Source: Nocardiopsis ganjiahuensis DSM 45031 (GTDB lineage: Bacteria; Actinomycetota; Actinomycetes; Streptosporangiales; Streptosporangiaceae). From it: 64,000 nt of DNA. The notes beneath the pieces are model-generated. The model was not told where the DNA came from. It ran no database searches and saw nothing but the letters and a program-made list of their open reading frames with translations. Each line of letters begins with the position of its first letter. Position 1 is the first letter of the stretch. Of this stretch, positions 38,679 to 46,480 are shown in pieces. Both the position numbers and the translations under genes were made by a program. The stretch spans positions 62,001 through 126,000 of the forward strand of contig NZ_ANBA01000016.1 of NCBI RefSeq assembly GCF_000341085.1, read 5' to 3'.

Positions 38679-38811
38679 GGAAACCACCTTCCACCGGCTG
38701 TCGCCGGGTGCCGAAGGATTACCCGCTCCCCTCCCCCGCCAACCACAGGTGTGGACCACGCGCCCCCGAAGGCCCCGACCGAAACCGCCCCGAGAGCCGC
38801 TGCGGAACGCT

Positions 38812-39183
38812 TCAGACGAGCCAGAGGGCGCTGCGGCGGTGGCGTCCCTGAGGCAGGGGCACCTCCTCGGCGGCTTCGGGGTCCAGCCTCCCCTCGGCCG
38901 TGTTGACCCGGACTCGGACCTCGGTGACCGCGCGGCGCAGGTTCTGGCGTTCACGGCGTTCCTCCACAGCGGCCCACTCGGAGACCCAGCCGTCGTCGGC
39001 CAACAGTCGGGCCGGCTCGTGGGTGCGGGAGCGACGGGTCACAGGGCGCGGGACCGGGCGGCGGCCCTCACGGCGGGCCGCGCGGAGTTCGGCGGCCCCG
39101 TAGCGCAGCTCGGTGGCGGTAACGGCGCGGAACAGCTCGAACCCGAGCCGTCCGGTGCGGGTGTGGTGAACGGTGCGTGCCAT
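38812..39183 (-). CDS. Arg-rich conserved protein of unknown function
   Basis: This 123-residue protein is very basic (VPRPVTRRSRTHEPARL) with a helical Glu/Arg segment (EWAAVEERRERQNLRRAVTE) and no recognised domain. The ATG at 39183 has GGGAGG seven bases upstream. It is on the same strand as the CBS gene but 133 bp before it. Its charge and size would suit nucleic-acid binding, but nothing more can be said. Confidence 0.6.
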   Translation of the reverse strand: MARTVHHTRTGRLGFELFRAVTATELRYGAAELRAARREGRRPVPRPVTRRSRTHEPARLLADDGWVSEWAAVEERRERQNLRRAVTEVRVRVNTAEGRLDPEAAEEVPLPQGRHRRSALWLV

Positions 39184-39228
39184 GGCTGCCTCCCGGCCCC
39201 AGGCTAACCGCGGTCGGGTGCACGGCAA

Positions 39229-39257
39229 AGGGGGACGGCCGGCCTCGCCGTCCCCCT
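39229..39257 (-). terminator. Terminator of nrdJ
   Basis: A 10-bp stem AGGGGGACGG/CCGTCCCCCT (39229-39238 with 39248-39257) lies 18 bases after the nrdJ stop. Confidence 0.8.
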
Positions 39258-39275
39258 CGGGCCGATCGCTTTCGG

Positions 39276-42200
39276 TCAGCTGCAGCCGCTGGTGGCGCCG
39301 CAGCCCTCACAGGCGTAGCAGCTGCCCGAGGGCCGCATCTTGGTCCCGCAGGTGATGCACAGCGGGGCGTCGGCGACGAACCCCTCGGTGCGGGGCACCT
39401 CGGCCGCGCGGGGTTCGGCGTGCTCCTCCCTCGGGGCGGCCGGGGCCTCCGTGGAGGCCGCCGACTGCGCGTACGACTCCACCTGCACCGCGGCCTGGGC
39501 CGGGTCCTCGCCGCTGACCTGGGCCTCGCGTTCGGAGGCGGACAGCACGCCCAGGGCGGCCCGCTCCTCGTAGGGCAGGTGGTCCAGGGCCAGGCGGCGG
39601 AAGATGTAGTCCACCACCGACTGCGCCATGCGGATGTCCGGGTCGTCGGTCATGCCCGCCGGGTCGAAGCGCATGTTGGTGAACTTCTCCACGTAGGTCT
39701 CCAGCGGGACCCCGTACTGGAGGGCGATGGAGATCGCGATGGAGAAGGCGTCCATGACCCCGGCCAGGGTCGAGCCCTGCTTGCCGAGCTTCATGAAGAC
39801 CTCGCCGAGGCCGTCGTCGGGGTAGGAGCCCGCGGTGATGTACCCCTCGGCGCCGCCCACGGAGAACGAGGTGGTCTCGCTCGGCCGCTTCTTGGGCAGC
39901 CGCTTGCGGACCGGCCGGTGGACCTCGACGACCTTGGGCGCCTCCTTGTCCTCGGTCCTGGCCGTGGACAGCGGCTGGCCCACCTTGCAGTTGTCCCGGT
40001 AGACCGCCAGGGCCTTGAGCCCCAGACGCCAGCCCTCGTAGTAGATGTGCTCGAGGTCGGCGACCGTGGCCTCCTCGGGCACGTTCACCGTCTTGGAGAT
40101 CGCCCCCGACAGGAACGGCTGGGTGGCGGCCATCATGCGCACGTGGCCCATGGGCTGGATGTAGCGGCGCCCCATGGCGCAGTCGAACACCTCGTAGTGC
40201 TCGGGCCGGAGCGCGGGCGCGTCCACCACGTGGCCGTTCTCCGCGACGTACCCGACGATCGCCTCGACCTGCTCGTCCTGGTACCCCAGGTTCCGCAGCG
40301 CCCGCGGGATGGCCTGGTTGACGATCTGCATGGACCCGCCGCCGACCAGCTTCTTGTACTTGACCAGCGAGAAGTCCGGCTCGATCCCGGTCGTGTCGCA
40401 GTCGAGCATGAAACTGATCGTCCCGGTGGGCGCGAGGAGGCTGGCCTGGGCGTTGCGCCAGCCGTGGCGTTCGCCGAGCTTGAGGCACTCGGCCCACTCC
40501 TGTGTGGCGGCCGCGTGGACGGGCTGCTCCAGGGCGCCGACGGTACGCAGGTCGTCGTTGGCGGCGGCGTGCTTGCGCATCACCCTCTTGTGGGCCTTCT
40601 CGTTGCGCTTGTAGCCCTCGTAGGGGCCGACGACCCCGGCCAGTTCGGCGCTGCGGCGGTAGGCGGCACCGGTCATCAGGGACGTGATCGCGGCGGCCAC
40701 GGCACGGCCGCCGTCGGAGTCGTAGGCGTGGCCGGTGGCCATGAGCAGGGCGCCCAGGTTCGCGTAGCCGATGCCCAGCTGACGGTAGGCGCGGGTCGTC
40801 TCACCGATCTTCTCGGTGGGGAAGTCCGCGAAGGTGATGGAGATGTCCATCGCCGTGATGACCAGCTCGGTGAGGCCGGTGAACCGCTCGATGTCGAACG
40901 TGTCGTCCTCGCGCAGGAACTTCAGCAGGTTGACCGAGGCCAGGTTGCAGGACGAGTCGTCCAATGACAGATATTCACTACATGGGTTGCTTGCGCTGAT
41001 ACGCCCGGTTTCGGGGTTGGTGTGCCAGTCCTGGATGGTGCCGTCGTACTGGATGCCCGGGTCGGCGCACTCCCAGGCGGCCTTGGCCATGCGGTGGAAG
41101 AGGTCCTTGGCGTCGACGGTGGCGATGACCTCGCCGGTGGTGCGGGAGGTCAGCCCGAACTCGGAGCCGGTGTCCACCGCGCGCATGAAGGCGTCGGAGA
41201 CGCGGACGGAGTTGTTGGCGTTCTGGTACTGGACGCTGAACATGTCGTCGCCGCCGAGGTCGACGTCGAAGCCCGCGTCGCGCAGGGCGCGGATCTTGTG
41301 CTCCTCGCGCGCCTTGGTCTCGACGAACTCCTCGATGTCGGGGTGGTCCACGTCCAGCACGACCATCTTGGCCGCGCGGCGGGTGGCGCCGCCCGACTTG
41401 ATGGTGCCGGCGGAGGCGTCGGCGCCGCGCATGAAGGAGACGGGACCGGAGGCGGCGCCGCCGGAGGAGAGCAGCTCCTTGCTGGAGCGGATGCGCGACA
41501 GGTTCACACCCGCGCCGGACCCGCCCTTGAAGATGAGCCCCTCCTCCTTGTACCAGTCGAGGATCGACTCCATGTTGTCGTCGACGGAGAGGATGAAACA
41601 GTTGTGGACTCGGAGGTTGCCGGAGAGGTATTCACCGCTCTCGGTCTGGATGTCGTAGACCTTCATGGGACCGAGGTCCTCGATCCTGGCGATCTCCAAC
41701 CGCTTGAGGTCTTTGGCAACCCGGCCCGGGCGGTCCAGGCTGCGTTCCAGTTTGTGGGCCTTGACAGGGTCGACGAAGCCGATCTCGGCATGGAAGAGCG
41801 CCCGGTCCCCCAGCGATTGGATGCCGAGGGCGCACAGATCGTGCCGGTTGGACCTGGGATCCGACTTGGTCCGCACACGGGAGAAGATCCCGAACCGCAT
41901 CAGCAGCTTCTGGACCCCGCGGACCAGATCCGCGGAGATCATGTCCATGCCGACGAGGGTGGAACGCTCCCGGTCGGAGACGTAGCCCTCAGCTTGGAAG
42001 ATGCTGCGTAGGTAGGCCCGGACCACCGGCAGAGGGGCGCTGAACAGGAATGGAGGTACCGCCATGTCGGTTCCGCGTGCCCGAAGCCCCCAGCGCGCCA
42101 CGAAATCCTTCATACCGTTGCCGTAGAGCCGGGTGCGTCGGCAGTCCAGGCTCGTGTCCTGGGTCCGGACCTTGGTTTCCCTGCGATGGATGTCAGGGAA

Positions 42201-43145
42201 CACCCGGTCCAGAGCACTGGTGACCCAGGTCAGCTCGGCCGGGGTCACGGTCATCGCTTCGATGGTGAGGGACTTGTTGGTTCCTTGGTACTGGCCGACG
42301 AAGCCGTCGGACTGAAGCCAACCCGCCAGCGCCGCTTCGGCTATGTCGCTCGAACGGATCTCGGCCTCTCCGAAGGAGTCCCTCCGGTGCCACTGAAGGC
42401 TGTCACCGGGTCCGAGTGACCCAGCCGGCACGAAACGCCCGGACGTGAGACTGGTTCCGCTGCTCTTCCACACCAAGTGGTCCGCGGTCACATCGAGGGT
42501 GTGCCCAGCCTTGGTGTGCAGACGGAGTACCTCCTTGACCCCGTTCTCCTTGGTCGCGACGATGCGGGTCAGCCCGTTGACGTCGTAGACCTTGGTTCCG
42601 ACCGCGTCGTTCTCCACCAGTTCACCGATCGGCACGAGCCCCGCCGGAGTGCTGACCATCGCGCCGTACGGTTGACACGCGCTGACCTGCTGTTTCGCGG
42701 TGGTCCCCACGTTGAACCAGACCGGGGAGTTGAAGCTGAACATCTGGTGCGCCAGGGCGTACTTCAGCTCGTGGTCGAAGACCTCGGCGTCCTCGTCGGA
42801 GGCGAAGTAGCCGTGGGCGCGCCCGGTCGCGGTGTAGACGCCGACGACGCGGTCGATGAGCTGTTTGAGGCTCCACTCGCGCTCGGGGGTGCCGACGGCT
42901 CCGCGGAAGTACTTGCTGGCCACGATCTGGGTGGCGTTCACCGACCAGGAGGAGGGGAACTCGACCCCGCGCTGCTCGAAGTTGACGGTGCCGTCGCGCC
43001 AGTTCGTCATGACGACGTCGCGGAGTTCCCACTCGAGGGTGTCGTAGGGGTGCGTGCCCTCGGTCGTGAAGACCCGGTTGATCCTGAGCCCCTTGCGCGA
43101 CCCCTTGTTCTTGCGCCCCGCTGGACTGCTCGCGGTCTCCGTCAT
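39276..43145 (-). CDS. nrdJ: Adenosylcobalamin-dependent ribonucleotide reductase (class II) interrupted by an intein
   Basis: The 1289-residue precursor yields a 930-residue vitamin-B12-dependent reductase that makes dNTPs with or without oxygen. The finger-loop/active-site region is ASNPCSEYLSLDDSSCNLAS, with other typical blocks FKGGSGAGVNLSRIRSSKE and LAPTGTISFMLDCDTTGIEP. The C-terminus carries zinc/redox cysteines (CITCGTKMRPSGSCYACEGC). An intein occupies residues 157-515; splicing joins VSA to CFILSVDD, restoring a contiguous NrdJ sequence. The ATG at 43145 begins the Ser/Lys-rich tail usual in actinobacterial NrdJ. nrdR lies 154 bp upstream on the same strand, and the pair is probably one operon under NrdR control. 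Confidence 0.95.
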   Translation of the reverse strand: MTETASSPAGRKNKGSRKGLRINRVFTTEGTHPYDTLEWELRDVVMTNWRDGTVNFEQRGVEFPSSWSVNATQIVASKYFRGAVGTPEREWSLKQLIDRVVGVYTATGRAHGYFASDEDAEVFDHELKYALAHQMFSFNSPVWFNVGTTAKQQVSACQPYGAMVSTPAGLVPIGELVENDAVGTKVYDVNGLTRIVATKENGVKEVLRLHTKAGHTLDVTADHLVWKSSGTSLTSGRFVPAGSLGPGDSLQWHRRDSFGEAEIRSSDIAEAALAGWLQSDGFVGQYQGTNKSLTIEAMTVTPAELTWVTSALDRVFPDIHRRETKVRTQDTSLDCRRTRLYGNGMKDFVARWGLRARGTDMAVPPFLFSAPLPVVRAYLRSIFQAEGYVSDRERSTLVGMDMISADLVRGVQKLLMRFGIFSRVRTKSDPRSNRHDLCALGIQSLGDRALFHAEIGFVDPVKAHKLERSLDRPGRVAKDLKRLEIARIEDLGPMKVYDIQTESGEYLSGNLRVHNCFILSVDDNMESILDWYKEEGLIFKGGSGAGVNLSRIRSSKELLSSGGAASGPVSFMRGADASAGTIKSGGATRRAAKMVVLDVDHPDIEEFVETKAREEHKIRALRDAGFDVDLGGDDMFSVQYQNANNSVRVSDAFMRAVDTGSEFGLTSRTTGEVIATVDAKDLFHRMAKAAWECADPGIQYDGTIQDWHTNPETGRISASNPCSEYLSLDDSSCNLASVNLLKFLREDDTFDIERFTGLTELVITAMDISITFADFPTEKIGETTRAYRQLGIGYANLGALLMATGHAYDSDGGRAVAAAITSLMTGAAYRRSAELAGVVGPYEGYKRNEKAHKRVMRKHAAANDDLRTVGALEQPVHAAATQEWAECLKLGERHGWRNAQASLLAPTGTISFMLDCDTTGIEPDFSLVKYKKLVGGGSMQIVNQAIPRALRNLGYQDEQVEAIVGYVAENGHVVDAPALRPEHYEVFDCAMGRRYIQPMGHVRMMAATQPFLSGAISKTVNVPEEATVADLEHIYYEGWRLGLKALAVYRDNCKVGQPLSTARTEDKEAPKVVEVHRPVRKRLPKKRPSETTSFSVGGAEGYITAGSYPDDGLGEVFMKLGKQGSTLAGVMDAFSIAISIALQYGVPLETYVEKFTNMRFDPAGMTDDPDIRMAQSVVDYIFRRLALDHLPYEERAALGVLSASEREAQVSGEDPAQAAVQVESYAQSAASTEAPAAPREEHAEPRAAEVPRTEGFVADAPLCITCGTKMRPSGSCYACEGCGATSGCS
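41601..42677 (-). mobile_element. Intein with LAGLIDADG homing endonuclease, inserted in NrdJ
   Basis: This 359-residue in-frame intein spans precursor residues 157-515. Block A is CQPYGAMVSTPAGLVPIGEL and block B contains TADH. The two dodecapeptide endonuclease motifs are LAGWLQSDGFVG (about 273-284, catalytic Asp) and YLRSIFQAEGYVSD (about 378-391, catalytic Glu). Block F is KVYDIQTESGEYL and block G ends HN followed by Cys. The splicing residues C157, H514, N515 and C516 are all present, so it should be active. Two sampled 60-base lines inside it are about 60 and 65% GC against about 70% in a sampled extein line, consistent with later acquisition. Confidence 0.95.
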
Positions 43146-43216
43146 GGCAACTCCCCGAAAGTACGTTCATGCGCGGACCGGCGGTGACCGCGCGGGCGTT
43201 CATGGGTGTTCAGGGT

Positions 43217-43245
43217 GGCAGGAGGACGCAGCGGCGTCCTCTGCC
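43217..43245 (-). other. Intercistronic hairpin between nrdR and nrdJ
   Basis: GGCAGGAGGACGC pairs with GCGTCCTCTGCC (one bulge, loop AGCG). Lying inside the likely nrdRJ transcript, it could attenuate or protect the nrdJ message. Confidence 0.55.
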
Positions 43246-43299
43246 GTGCCTCCGCCCGCCTGGGGGCAGCTGTTCCGGCACCGCGCGGGCGCCGTGGAG

Positions 43300-43785
43300 C
43301 TACCCCGCGGAAGCAGTGGTGTCGACCGGGGCCTCGTTCTCGCGGTCCTCGCGCAGGCTGGCGATCTCCGCCTCGAAGTCGGCCAGGCTCTCGAAACCGC
43401 GGTAGACGCTGGCGAAGTGCAGGTAGGCGACCTCGTCCAGGTCTCGCATCGGCCCCAGGATGGCCAGGCCGATCTCGTGGGCGGGCACCTCGGCCACACC
43501 CCTGCCGCGGATCTCCTCCTCGACCTGTTGGCCGAGTTTGGCGAGGGCGTCCTCGGAGACGGGGCGGCCCTGGCAGGCGCGGCGCACCCCGGCGATGATC
43601 TTGGTCCGGCTGAAGGGCTCGGTGACCCCCGACCGCTTGGCCACCATCAGCAGGACGGTCTCCTGCGTGGTGAAGCGGCGCTCGCAGACGGGGCAGGACC
43701 GGCGGCGCCGGATCGCCGCGCCGTCGTCGGTGGACCTGCTGTCGATCACCCGGGTGTCCGGATGGCGGCAGAACGGACAGTGCAT
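43300..43785 (-). CDS. nrdR: Transcriptional repressor NrdR
   Basis: This 161-residue nucleotide-sensing repressor controls ribonucleotide reductase genes. The N-terminal zinc ribbon is [17 protein letters not shown] with [12 protein letters not shown]. The ATP-cone domain follows ([20 protein letters not shown] to about residue 140). NrdR binds paired 16-bp boxes when its ATP-cone carries dATP/ATP. The ATG is at 43785. The gene precedes nrdJ and has inverted NrdR-box-like sequences 64-114 bases upstream, so it should autoregulate the operon. The Glu/Asp/Ser-rich tail is typical of actinobacterial NrdR. Confidence 0.95.
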   Translation of the reverse strand: MHCPFCRHPDTRVIDSRSTDDGAAIRRRRSCPVCERRFTTQETVLLMVAKRSGVTEPFSRTKIIAGVRRACQGRPVSEDALAKLGQQVEEEIRGRGVAEVPAHEIGLAILGPMRDLDEVAYLHFASVYRGFESLADFEAEIASLREDRENEAPVDTTASAG

Positions 43786-43848
43786 CCCGGTTCACCTGGC
43801 TTCCCTTGCCCGACCAACGCCCCTCGGGGCCTTCCCTGGGGTCTACTA

Positions 43849-43899
43849 AACCACAACTTCTGGATCGCATACCCCTGATTGACACCAGATGTTGTGGTT
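43849..43899 (-). promoter_or_regulatory. nrdR: Paired NrdR boxes upstream of nrdRJ
   Basis: AACCACAACTTCTGG (43849-43863) and CCAGATGTTGTGGTT (43885-43899) are inverted copies matching at 14 of 15 positions. ACACCAGATGTTGT (43882-43895) fits the ACAC...GTGT-type NrdR box imperfectly. The implied box centres are about 29 bp apart, near three helical turns, as in paired NrdR sites. Exact box limits are uncertain. Confidence 0.7.
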
Positions 43900-44348
43900 G
43901 AACCTAGGCGCCCGGACGGATGTCCGCAACCCTCTCGCCAGCGTGTCCCCATAACGGGGTCCGAGGACCGCGACCGGTCGGCGAAGGGGGGACCCGAGGA
44001 GGGGAAGTGGGGATGTGCGGTGCTGGGCACCGGCTCCAAGGATAAGGGCGCCGGAGCACGCGACTCCCCGGGCGCCACACCCCGCCGCTGGCCGAATCCT
44101 CCCTCCGGACATCCCTCTCCTGCGACTCCTCTCCGGGCAACCCGGCACCGACGACGCGTGGGGCGGCCGGGGCGAGACGAACCCCATACCCGCCGGGCCC
44201 CGGGAACCCCCGAAACCCTCCTTGAACCTCTTCCCGCATTCGGGGGACAACGACGGGTGAACACGTGTACACACATATGTGGAGGCCGCCGGAAAACAGG
44301 GCTCGAAAACACAAAACAAAATCCGCGCGCGACCCCGAGCACCCGTTC
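43900..44348. other. Intergenic region between nrdR and lexA
   Basis: I see no gene or known riboswitch in this 450-bp gap; the ORFs crossing it are Pro/Arg-rich noise. Overlapping palindromes ACACGTGT, GTGTACAC and CACATATGTG lie at 44261-44281. They are followed by an unusually A-rich stretch (44290-44325) that could be an upstream promoter element for lexA. Confidence 0.5.
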
Positions 44349-44389
44349 TCGAACGCTTGTTTGATATCACCGTGCGCAACGACTAATGT
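44349..44389 (+). promoter_or_regulatory. lexA: LexA (SOS) operator and lexA promoter
   Basis: TCGAACGCTTGTTTGA (44349-44364) fits the Gram-positive SOS box CGAAC-N4-GTTYG. It overlaps a good promoter: -35 TTGATA (44361-44366), 17-bp spacer, -10 TAATGT (44384-44389). LexA binding would cover the -35, giving autorepression. The transcript would start near 44396, leaving a leader of about 110 nt before the start codon. Confidence 0.85.
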
Positions 44390-44507
44390 TGACCTTGATT
44401 TCACGCCGGTTTCGCCGTCCCGTGGACCACCAGGTCGGCGCGGTCGGACCCGGTGGCTGGCCACACAAGCAGGCCCTGACCGAACCGAACGCCGAGGAGG
44501 CCCGGCC

Positions 44508-45239
44508 GTGCCGGAGGAGAACCCCGGAGCCGTCGGCTCCGGACCCACCACTGTTCTTTCGCCCGTAGGTGACACGGGGACAACCGTTCCCGACGCCCCC
44601 AAACTCACCGCGCGCCAGCAGAGTGTCCTCAACTGCATCCAGCGTTATGTCCGGGAACGGGGTTACCCGCCGTCCATCCGGGAGATCGGTGACACGGTCG
44701 GCCTGTCCAGTCCGTCCAGCGTGGCGCACCAGCTCAAGTCGCTCCAGCGCAAGGGCTACCTGTACCGCGACCAGAACCGGCCGCGGGCGGTCGAGCTGCG
44801 CACGCCGGGCCGGGACACGACGCAGAGCATCACCCCGGAAGAGCTCACCGCCGACTCCACCCGGGCCGCCTCGGTGCCGCTGGTCGGCCGGATCGCCGCC
44901 GGCGGTCCGATCCTGGCCGAGGAGGCGGTCGAGGACGTCCTGGCGCTGCCCCGGCAGCTGGTCGGCGAGGGCCGCCTGTTCATGCTCACCGTCGTGGGCG
45001 ACTCGATGGTCGACGCCGCGATCACGGACGGCGACCTCGTGGTGATCCGCCAGCAGCAGGACGCGGAGAACGGCGACATCGTCGCCGCGATGCTGGGCGA
45101 CGAGGCGACCGTCAAGGTGCTGCGTCGCGAACCGGACGGGCACGTCTGGCTGATGCCGCGCAACGACGCCTACGAGCCCATCAACGGTGACGAGGCGACC
45201 ATTCTCGGCAAGGTCGTCACGGTCATGCGCCGGGTCTGA
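44508..45239 (+). CDS. lexA: SOS-response repressor LexA
   Basis: This 243-residue repressor self-cleaves when RecA filaments form. The N-terminal winged helix-turn-helix is [20 protein letters not shown] with [20 protein letters not shown]. The Ala-Gly cleavage site is in [12 protein letters not shown], the catalytic Ser in [11 protein letters not shown], and the Lys in [11 protein letters not shown]. The GTG at 44508 is fixed by GAGGAGG seven bases upstream and leaves a 25-residue tail before the DNA-binding domain; the longer ORF runs back through the promoter. Autoregulation is shown by the SOS box at 44349. A long perfect palindrome terminates the gene. Confidence 0.95.
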   Translation: MPEENPGAVGSGPTTVLSPVGDTGTTVPDAPKLTARQQSVLNCIQRYVRERGYPPSIREIGDTVGLSSPSSVAHQLKSLQRKGYLYRDQNRPRAVELRTPGRDTTQSITPEELTADSTRAASVPLVGRIAAGGPILAEEAVEDVLALPRQLVGEGRLFMLTVVGDSMVDAAITDGDLVVIRQQQDAENGDIVAAMLGDEATVKVLRREPDGHVWLMPRNDAYEPINGDEATILGKVVTVMRRV

Positions 45240-45242
45240 AAC

Positions 45243-45284
45243 CGCGGTCCCGCTCCGTGTGCGCGCACACGGAGCGGGACCGCG
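45243..45284. terminator. 42-bp perfect palindrome terminator after lexA
   Basis: Arms of 21 bp meet with no spacer (45243-45263 with 45264-45284). The palindrome starts 4 bases after the lexA stop and should end the transcript, with a small loop formed by melting of the central GCGC. Confidence 0.85.
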
Positions 45285-45316
45285 CACGTCCGGGGCGGGG
45301 GCGGCGGGCGGGCCGA

Positions 45317-45322
45317 TACGCT
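45317..45322 (+). promoter_or_regulatory. -10 element of a probable leaderless promoter (hydrolase)
   Basis: TACGCT lies six bases before the GTG start. Confidence 0.4.
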
Positions 45323-45328
45323 GTGGGC

Positions 45329-46438
45329 GTGTCGACACCTGCCTCCTCCGCCGCCCCCAGCACCACTACCGCCCCCGCGACCGGCCGCGCTCGGACCGCA
45401 CTGGTCGCGGCCCTGGCCGCCGGCGCGCTGCTGGTCACCGCCTGTTCGCCGACCGACGGCGAGGACGGTCCCGGTCTGCCCGGCCGGGCCGGGGACGAGC
45501 GCGAGGTCTCCTTCGAGGGCGGCGGGTTCGCGGTGTCCGGTACCTTCACCGCCCCGGCCCGGACCGACGACGGCACGGTCCCCGGGGTTCTCATCATCTC
45601 CGGCAGCGGCCCCACCGACCGGGACGGCAACGGCCCGGGGCGCCCCGAGGCCGACACCAACCTGAACCTCGCCCGGGTCCTGAGCGGTGCGGGCGCGGCC
45701 TCACTGCGCTACGACAAGTTCGGCAGCGGCGACCCCGCGGAGATGGACGACGCCGAGCTGGAGGCCATGGAGCGCTCCGTGGACCCGAGGGTCTACGACG
45801 AGCAGATGGCGGCCGCCTACGCGGAGCTCGTCGCGCAACCCGAGGTGGACCCCGAGCGCACCGTCGTCCTGGGCCACAGCGAGGGCGCACTGTTCGCCCT
45901 GCGCGCCCACGAGGTCCTCGACGCCGAACCCGCGCTCGTGCTGGCCGCCCCGCCCGGCACCCGCATGCTCGACCTCATCGACCGGCAGGTGACCGAACAG
46001 ATCCGCAGCGCGGAGGCCCAGGGCGCCGTCGGGGAGGTCGGCGCCGCGGAGATGCTCTCCGACGTCCGGGCGGGGCGGGCTGCGATCCGCGCGGGCACGG
46101 AGCTGCCCCCGGACGACACTACCGGCCTGTTCGACGAGCAGAACGAGGCCTACCTGGCCTGGATCGACGCCTTCGACCCGGTGGAGCTGGCCGAGGAGCT
46201 GCCCGCGAGCACCCCGGTGCTGGTTCTCTGGGGCGACGAGGACGCCCAGGTCAACGAGGAGGAGGTCGACCTGCTCATGACCGGCCTGAGCGGCGCGGAG
46301 CGGGTGGACCTGCCCGGTGTGGACCACATCCTGCGTGAGTACGACGACTCGCCGGGGGCCGTGGCGCTCGACGCCGACCGCCCCTTCGCCCCCGCGGTCG
46401 CCCCGGCCGTGGAGGATTTCCTCGACGGCCTCTGGTAG
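45329..46438 (+). CDS. Lipoprotein alpha/beta-hydrolase
   Basis: This 369-residue hydrolase is anchored outside the membrane by a lipobox (ALVAALAAGALLVTACSPT, lipidated Cys near 39). The alpha/beta-hydrolase core shows the oxyanion region VLIISGSGPTDRDG, the nucleophile elbow GHSEGALFA, the acid in LVLWGDEDAQV and the His in LPGVDHILREY. All three catalytic residues are present. The substrate may be an ester or peptide, as in the extracellular YqiA/esterase-like lipoproteins; this is not determinable. The GTG at 45329 lies six bases after TACGCT with no ribosome-binding site, suggesting a leaderless message. Confidence 0.87.
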   Translation: MSTPASSAAPSTTTAPATGRARTALVAALAAGALLVTACSPTDGEDGPGLPGRAGDEREVSFEGGGFAVSGTFTAPARTDDGTVPGVLIISGSGPTDRDGNGPGRPEADTNLNLARVLSGAGAASLRYDKFGSGDPAEMDDAELEAMERSVDPRVYDEQMAAAYAELVAQPEVDPERTVVLGHSEGALFALRAHEVLDAEPALVLAAPPGTRMLDLIDRQVTEQIRSAEAQGAVGEVGAAEMLSDVRAGRAAIRAGTELPPDDTTGLFDEQNEAYLAWIDAFDPVELAEELPASTPVLVLWGDEDAQVNEEEVDLLMTGLSGAERVDLPGVDHILREYDDSPGAVALDADRPFAPAVAPAVEDFLDGLW

Positions 46439-46440
46439 GC

Positions 46441-46472
46441 CCTCAGGCCCGGGGCAGGCCCCGGCCCTGAGG
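46441..46472. terminator. Bidirectional terminator
   Basis: A 14-bp stem with one mismatch (46441-46454 with 46459-46472) lies between convergent genes. Confidence 0.75.
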
Positions 46473-46480
46473 AGCGGCCG

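Noticed and set aside
43879-44364. 161-codon frame between nrdR and lexA
   Set aside because: Pro/Arg/Gly noise that overlaps the NrdR boxes and the lexA promoter; no ribosome-binding site.
43786-44507. Possible cobalamin riboswitch for the B12-dependent reductase operon
   Set aside because: No B12-box-like sequence or typical core was found, and the B12 enzyme itself would not be expected to be shut off by its cofactor.
44265-44507. Longer lexA start within the upstream open frame
   Set aside because: It would put the SOS operator and promoter inside the gene; the GTG at 44508 has a strong ribosome-binding site.
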